64,000 bases of DNA, from positions 1,054,001 through 1,118,000 of the forward strand of contig CAVTOZ010000003.1 in NCBI GenBank assembly GCA_963736505.1, given 5' to 3'. The notes beneath the pieces are model-generated. The model was not told the origin of the DNA, did no database searches, and saw nothing but the letters and a program-made list of their open reading frames with translations. Positions 59,582 to 64,000 of this stretch are shown here, one piece after another. This DNA comes from Solirubrobacter sp963736505 (GTDB lineage: Bacteria; Actinomycetota; Thermoleophilia; Solirubrobacterales; Solirubrobacteraceae). The position numbers were made by a program, and so were the translations under genes. The first letter of the stretch is position 1; every line of letters begins with the position of its first letter.

Positions 59582-60385
59582 GTGCGCCGCATCGCGTTCC
59601 GCATCACCGCGCCTGACCAGGAGGCGGTCCTGGACGGCCTGCTCCCGCTGCTCCCCGCCGGGCTGCACGAGGACGACGGCGTGTTTTCCAGCGTCGCCGG
59701 CGCGCTGCCCGGCCGCGCCGCCTTGGAGGCCGCCGCCGGCGCGGCGCTCGAAGGCTTCGTGGAGGAGGAGGTGCCGGCCGACTGGCGCGCGCGGCGGGCC
59801 CGCTTCGGCGGCGGCAACGTGATCGTCGGCGGCCGCGTGTCGATCCGCTCGCCGTGGGATCCGGCGCCGCCCGCGGGCGTGATCGACGTGATCGTCGAGC
59901 GGCGCGGGAGCGCGTTCGGGTCCGGCTCGCACCCGACGACGCAGATGTGCATCGCGCTGATGCTCCCGCTGGCGCCGAGCGGCGGCGCGGCCGACCTCGG
60001 GTGCGGCATCGGCGTGCTCGCGATCGCGGCCGCGAAGCTCGGCTGGTCGCCGGTCATCGCCGTCGACCGCGTCCCGATCGCGATCGAGGTCGCGGCCGAG
60101 AACGTCGCCCGCAACGGCGTCGGCGTCACCGCGTCCGTCGCCGACCTCGCGACCGACCCCGTCCCGCTCGCGCCGCTGCTGCTCGTCAACGCGCCGCCGC
60201 CGGTGCAGGAGCGCGTCGCGGACGCGCTCACGCCCGAGGTCCGCCACGTGATCGTCTCCGGCATCGTCGCAAGCGAGGCCGAGGCCGTGATCGCCCGCTA
60301 CGCCGCCGCCGGCTACGCGCCGGCCGACGCGCTGGGCACCGATGACGAGTGGCTCGCGATGCGCATGGAGCCGCGCGATGGCTGA
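59582..60385 (+). CDS. prmA: PrmA-like (ribosomal protein L11) methyltransferase
   Basis: 267 residues. The N-terminal substrate-recognition domain is short. The catalytic domain shows GSAFGSGSHPTTQMCIALM, the PrmA signature, then the SAM motif DLGCGIGVLAIAAAKLGWSPVIAVD (about 139-163). Motif IV, usually N-[IP]-L, reads NAPPP, a change at the methyl-acceptor site. It might therefore methylate another protein. It overlaps the next gene by 8 nt. Confidence 0.85.
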   Translation: MRRIAFRITAPDQEAVLDGLLPLLPAGLHEDDGVFSSVAGALPGRAALEAAAGAALEGFVEEEVPADWRARRARFGGGNVIVGGRVSIRSPWDPAPPAGVIDVIVERRGSAFGSGSHPTTQMCIALMLPLAPSGGAADLGCGIGVLAIAAAKLGWSPVIAVDRVPIAIEVAAENVARNGVGVTASVADLATDPVPLAPLLLVNAPPPVQERVADALTPEVRHVIVSGIVASEAEAVIARYAAAGYAPADALGTDDEWLAMRMEPRDG

Positions 60386-60851
60386 GCCGCCCACGGGCCT
60401 CGAGACGTCGGCCGCCGCCGCGGCGTCCCCGGCCGTCGCCGCCGTCCTCTCGCCCGACCGCGCCGTCGCCGAGGGCGCCGCGCTCGGCCAGCTCGCCGCC
60501 ATGCTGCCGGGAGGCGGCCTGCTGATCACGGCATCGCGGCTCGTCGAGTTCGGCGCCCGCGCGGCGATCCTGCTCGCGCCCGGCCTGTTCCGGCTCGACC
60601 TCACGCCGCAGGAGGAGACGCTCGGGCTCTACCCGCGCCCGCTCGGCCCGTACGAGGTCGAGTGGCGGGCGGGGGAGGAGACGTGGGACGGCTATCGCGA
60701 CCCCAAGGGCCCCGGCCCGATGGAGCTCGCCGGCCGCTTCGACGTCGACGGGCACTCGCTGATCGCCTGGATCCACATCCTCTCGTTCACGGAGCGCGAC
60801 GCGCTCGCCACGCACTTCGTGGCGAAGTGCGAGATCCGGCCAGAGGGCTAG
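60378..60851 (+). CDS. conserved-looking hypothetical protein
   Basis: 157 residues from ATG 60378, overlapping the methyltransferase gene by 8 nt and thus co-translated. An Ala-rich N-terminus containing a possible amphipathic helix is followed by a compact beta-rich part, LDLTPQEETLGLYPRPLGPYEVEWRAGEETWDGY...DGHSLIAWIHILSFTERDALATHFVAKCEIRP. I do not recognise the family; there is no signal peptide and no clear catalytic motif. Confidence 0.7.
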   Translation: MAEPPTGLETSAAAAASPAVAAVLSPDRAVAEGAALGQLAAMLPGGGLLITASRLVEFGARAAILLAPGLFRLDLTPQEETLGLYPRPLGPYEVEWRAGEETWDGYRDPKGPGPMELAGRFDVDGHSLIAWIHILSFTERDALATHFVAKCEIRPEG

Positions 60852-60857
60852 GCGCGC

Positions 60858-60995
60858 CTAGGGCAAGAGGGCCCGGGCGGCCCCTACGGCGATCGCCGCC
60901 CCGCGGGCGGAGGCGTACAGGGAGAAGAGGAGAGCGCTGATACCGATCTCCCCGGCGTCGATGCGGCGCTGCTTGCGACGGATCGTGACTGTCAT
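60858..60995 (-). CDS. possible small hydrophobic protein
   Basis: A 45-codon minus-strand frame MTVTIRRKQRRIDAGEIGIS, then a hydrophobic stretch ALLFSLYASARGAAIAVGAARALL. A basic start and one helix make a plausible small membrane protein, but ribosome-site support is weak (GGGAC only). If it is not real, 60852-61208 is a gene-free stretch of about 357 bases with nothing else visible except the hairpin at 61166-61200. Confidence 0.35.
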   Translation of the reverse strand: MTVTIRRKQRRIDAGEIGISALLFSLYASARGAAIAVGAARALLP

Positions 60996-61165
60996 GTCCC
61001 GAGAGTCGCGCCGAACCCCTCACCGCGGGGTAAAGGTTCTGTGTCGACGTTCATGAGGGGAACAATTCGGTAACAGGAGCCGCCCGCCGGGCTGCTTCAG
61101 TTCGAGGGGCGCGAGGTCCTCGGCTCGGTCCTCTCTCCTCCGCCGCGTGGTCGGCTTCGCGCACT

Positions 61166-61200
61166 GCGGGAGCGCGGCGCCAGGGGCGCCGCGCTCCTGC
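61166..61200 (-). terminator. long hairpin after the rhamnosidase gene
   Basis: A 16-bp stem GCGGGAGCGCGGCGCC / GGCGCCGCGCTCCTGC with one wobble pair and a 3-nt loop lies 8 nt beyond the minus-strand stop. No T-tract follows, as often in high-GC actinobacteria. Confidence 0.65.
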
Positions 61201-61208
61201 GACACGTC

Positions 61209-64000
61209 CTACGGCGCCGTCGTCGACAGCGTGAACACGACGGTCTTGCCGTACGCGCCGGTCCGCAGGCCCTCGCTCGCGCCGATCGATTGCTGGAAGC
61301 CGATCGCCAGCGGGTCGTTGCTGACCGGGCCGCTCCAGCTCGCCAGCGGCGTCGGGCTGCTCGCGCCGCCGACGGGCGCGTACGCGCCGGTGCCGGCACG
61401 CGCCTGCAGCGGCTGCGCGAGCGCCGCCGCGCCGTTGACGAGGTGCCCGACGGCCGTCGCGCTCGGGTCGTGGACGGTGAGCGCCGCGTCCGCCGCCGTC
61501 GAGGTGACGCTCGCCGTCAGCGACGCCGTGTAGTCGTGCGCCAGCCCCGGCGTGAACGCGCCGAAGCTCGCCGGCCCGCCCACCGTCAGGGCGAGCGTGG
61601 CTCCCACCGTGCCCGACACGTCGCCCTCCGCCGTGGTCGAGGTCAGCACGGCGGCCACGAACGAGTACGCGCCCGAGCCGGCGTCGTAGACGGCCTCGCC
61701 GTTGGACGTCCCGCGGTAGGTCACGCCCGGCTGCGACGCGGCCGGCTGCCCGCTCTCGAGCACCTGCTGCCCGTCGGCGAGCGGCACGTGGACCTCCGCC
61801 GTCGCGCCGACCGGCACCGTCACGTCGAGCTTGAGCCGCCCGTTGGCCTCGCGCGACCACGCCGTCGACGCGGGCCCGAACGCGGTCCGCACCGTCGACG
61901 AGGCCGAGTCGACGCCCGGGCCTTCGACCGGCTTGACGACGAAGCGCCGGTAGCCCGGAGCCGAGTCGTCGGGCGCCAGCGCGCCGACCGAGTCGTAGAG
62001 GAAGTCGCCGATCGAGCCGAGCCCGTAGTGGTTGAACGAGTTCATCCCGGCGTCCTGCCAGGTGCCGTCGGGCTTGATCCCGTCCCAGCGCTCCCAGATC
62101 GTGGTCGCGCCGCGCGAGATCATGTAGCCCCACGACGGGTAGGAGTCCTGCTCGAGCACGCGATACGCCACGTCGGGGCGGCCGCCGTCGCGCAGGACCG
62201 AGAGCAGGAACGGGGTGCCGAGGAACCCGGTCGAGAGGTGGTTCCCCCGGCCGGTCACGTCATCCACGAGCCGCCCGAACGCGACCGCGCGCTGCGCGTC
62301 CGGCACGAGGCCGAACTTCAGCGCCAGCACGTACGAGGTCTGCGAGCCCGAGCCGATCGTCCCGTCCGCGTGCACCCAGCGGTTGACGAACGCCGACTTG
62401 ATCTGGGCGTACAGCGACGCGTAGGACGCGGCCGCGGCGTCGTCGCCGAGCACGAGCGCGGTGCGGCGCACGATGTCGGTCGAGTAGGCGAAGAACGCCG
62501 TGCCGATCAGATCCAGCGGCGTGTCGGCCGTAGCGAGCCAGTCGCCGTAGCCCGACGCGGGCCGGATCAGCCCGCTGCTGTTGGCCTGCAGGTACGCGAT
62601 CCAGCGCTTCATCGAGTCGTAGCTGTCGCGCAGCACGCGCGTGTCGCCGTAATGGCGGTACAGCGCCCACGGCACGACCGTGCCCGCGTCGCCCCAGCCC
62701 GCGACGCCCTCGCCGCAGCACGTGACCGGCGCCACGTCGGGGAACGCGCCGTTGGCCGACTGCGAGTCGCGCAGCGTCTGCAGCCACTGGCCGAGGAAGC
62801 CGGACTCGTCGCCGTTGTAGGCGGCGGTCGACGCGAACGCCTGGATGTCGCCCGTCCAGCCGAGCCGCTCGTCGCGCTGGTCGGCGTCGGTCGGCACGCC
62901 GAGGAAGTTCGACCGCTGGCCCCACGTGATGTTGGTCTGGATCTGGTTCACGAGCGCGTTGGAACTCGTGAACGTGCCGAACGCCGGCACGTCGGTGCTC
63001 ACCACGCGCCCGTCGAGCGAGTCGACCGTCGGCGTGCCGGGGAACCCGGTCACCTCGACGTAGCGGAACCCGTGGTAGGTGAAGCGCGGCTCGTAGGTCT
63101 CCTGGCCGCCGCCGCGCAGCGTGTAGGTGTCGGTCTGCTGCGCGCTGCGCAGGTTGTCGCGGTAGAGCGTGCCGTCGGCGTTGAGGACCTCGCCGAAGCG
63201 CAGCCGCACCGCCGTCCCCGCCGGCCCGTTGACGCGCAGGCGCGCCCAGCCGGCGAAGTTCTGGCCGAGGTCGTAGATGTAGGTGCCCGGCGCCGGCTGC
63301 GTGAGCTTGACCGGCGCGAGCGTCTTGATCACCCGGATCGGCGGCGCCTGCGACGGCTCGATCGCCGGCGGGTCGTTGCGCTCGATCGCGCTCGCCCAGC
63401 CGCCGGCGGCGAACCCGGGGGCGTCCCAGCCGGGCTGGTCGAGCCGCGCGTCGTAGGTCTCTCCGTCGTAGATGCCGGCCGAGCGCAGGCCGCCCGTGCC
63501 CGTCTTCCACGACGAGTCGGTGACGATCCGCTGCGAGCTGCCGTCGGCGTAGTCGATCTTCAGCTGCGCCATCAGCGCCGGCGTGTCGCCCCACTTGCGG
63601 CCGCCCTGCAGGCGCCCGGCGTACCAGCCCTCGCCGAGGATCGCCCCGACAACGTTGTCACCGGAGCGGACGAGATCGGTCACGTCGTACGTCTGCGACG
63701 GGACGCGCTTGGAGTACTCGGTCCAGCCGGGAGCGAGCACCTGGTCGCCGACCTTGGCGCCGTTGAGCCGCAGCTCGTAGAGCCCCAGCGCGGAGACGTA
63801 CAGCCGCGCGGAGGTGACCGTGCCGCCGCTGGTGAAGTCCTTGCGCAGGTACGGGTTGGTCTGCGGCGGCAGGCTCACGTTCGAGCCCCAGGGTCCGCTG
63901 CCGTACGTGGCGAGCTCGCGCGCCGGCGTCCACGCCGAGTCGTCGAAGCCGGGCTGCTCCCAGCCGGACGCCGCGGTCGCGGCCGACTTCCAGCTCGAGC
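61209..64000 (-). CDS. GH78 alpha-L-rhamnosidase, C-terminal 930 residues (partial)
   Basis: The frame is open from the right window edge and lacks its N-terminus. It starts in a jelly-roll carbohydrate-binding domain (ASGWEQPGFDDSAWTPA), then NPYLRKDFTSGGTVTSARLYVSALGLYELRLNGAKVGD, the Bac_rhamnosid_N domain. The (alpha/alpha)6 catalytic domain follows with RDERLGWTGDIQAFASTAAYN (general-acid region), GWGDAGTVVPWALYRHYGD and GATTIWERWDGIKPDGTW. A Bac_rhamnosid_C beta-sandwich and about 200 residues of Thr/Ala-rich beta repeats with CBM-like character close the protein, suggesting secretion, although the signal peptide would lie outside the window. It hydrolyses terminal alpha-L-rhamnose from plant glycosides or pectin side chains. 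Confidence 0.92.
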   Translation of the reverse strand, partial: SSWKSAATAASGWEQPGFDDSAWTPARELATYGSGPWGSNVSLPPQTNPYLRKDFTSGGTVTSARLYVSALGLYELRLNGAKVGDQVLAPGWTEYSKRVPSQTYDVTDLVRSGDNVVGAILGEGWYAGRLQGGRKWGDTPALMAQLKIDYADGSSQRIVTDSSWKTGTGGLRSAGIYDGETYDARLDQPGWDAPGFAAGGWASAIERNDPPAIEPSQAPPIRVIKTLAPVKLTQPAPGTYIYDLGQNFAGWARLRVNGPAGTAVRLRFGEVLNADGTLYRDNLRSAQQTDTYTLRGGGQETYEPRFTYHGFRYVEVTGFPGTPTVDSLDGRVVSTDVPAFGTFTSSNALVNQIQTNITWGQRSNFLGVPTDADQRDERLGWTGDIQAFASTAAYNGDESGFLGQWLQTLRDSQSANGAFPDVAPVTCCGEGVAGWGDAGTVVPWALYRHYGDTRVLRDSYDSMKRWIAYLQANSSGLIRPASGYGDWLATADTPLDLIGTAFFAYSTDIVRRTALVLGDDAAAASYASLYAQIKSAFVNRWVHADGTIGSGSQTSYVLALKFGLVPDAQRAVAFGRLVDDVTGRGNHLSTGFLGTPFLLSVLRDGGRPDVAYRVLEQDSYPSWGYMISRGATTIWERWDGIKPDGTWQDAGMNSFNHYGLGSIGDFLYDSVGALAPDDSAPGYRRFVVKPVEGPGVDSASSTVRTAFGPASTAWSREANGRLKLDVTVPVGATAEVHVPLADGQQVLESGQPAASQPGVTYRGTSNGEAVYDAGSGAYSFVAAVLTSTTAEGDVSGTVGATLALTVGGPASFGAFTPGLAHDYTASLTASVTSTAADAALTVHDPSATAVGHLVNGAAALAQPLQARAGTGAYAPVGGASSPTPLASWSGPVSNDPLAIGFQQSIGASEGLRTGAYGKTVVFTLSTTAP

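Overview
The window is GC-rich, densely packed DNA from one bacterial chromosome, most likely a high-GC actinobacterium. The class Thermoleophilia (Solirubrobacter/Conexibacter/Patulibacter relatives) is my inference from protein style, Ala-rich coding and operon content; no rRNA is present to prove it. Genes usually overlap by ATGA or GTGA. Many free-standing starts lack a Shine-Dalgarno and instead carry a TAnnnT box 4-12 nt upstream, the arrangement of leaderless actinobacterial promoters.

Layout. 1-5282: a compact trp operon (3' end of trpE, then trpG, D, C, F, B, A) and a small membrane protein. 5594-11001: a five-gene branched-chain amino-acid ABC importer (lipoprotein, two permeases, two ATPases) with a tail membrane protein. 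11024-16017: epimerase, ACT-malic enzyme, a divergent drug exporter and a membrane-anchored stress-like protein. 16014-18231: a long disordered protein with PAET repeats and an RGG-type tail, split by a frameshift. 18417-30827: polA, CoxG-like protein, chemoreceptor, esterase, class III aminotransferase, geranylgeranyl-reductase-like flavoprotein, rpsA, coaE, lytic transglycosylase, an SDR with an apparent CTG start and a 14-codon aldo/keto reductase remnant. 30888-35898: a Ser/Thr kinase with a beta-propeller, a cyclic-nucleotide-binding protein and a three-module redox fusion. 35909-38625: a LuxR-type ATPase regulator broken by four frameshifts. 38697-43261: ECF sigma factor divergent from a secreted RTX-like protein, then TetR/MFS/thioesterase. 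43659-50953: an alpha-glucan utilisation cluster (GH13 glucosidase, sugar ABC importer without its own ATPase, LacI regulator, glucan debranching-type enzyme). 50950-55621: two ABC-2 exporters, an RsbW-like kinase and a TetR. 55624-60995: amino-acid permease with UspA, uvrB, prmA and small proteins. 61209-64000: 3' part of a GH78 alpha-L-rhamnosidase.

The most unusual signal is a pair of homologous, strongly structured non-coding elements of about 210 bases, at 26060-26270 and 43426-43650. Each lies between convergent genes. Their cores are about 80% identical with internal spacings preserved. One base pair of a 10-bp helix changes compensatorily between copies, and the left arm of that helix has a second possible partner at the 3' end. 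They could be a structured RNA family or a non-autonomous mobile element; I recognise no known family.
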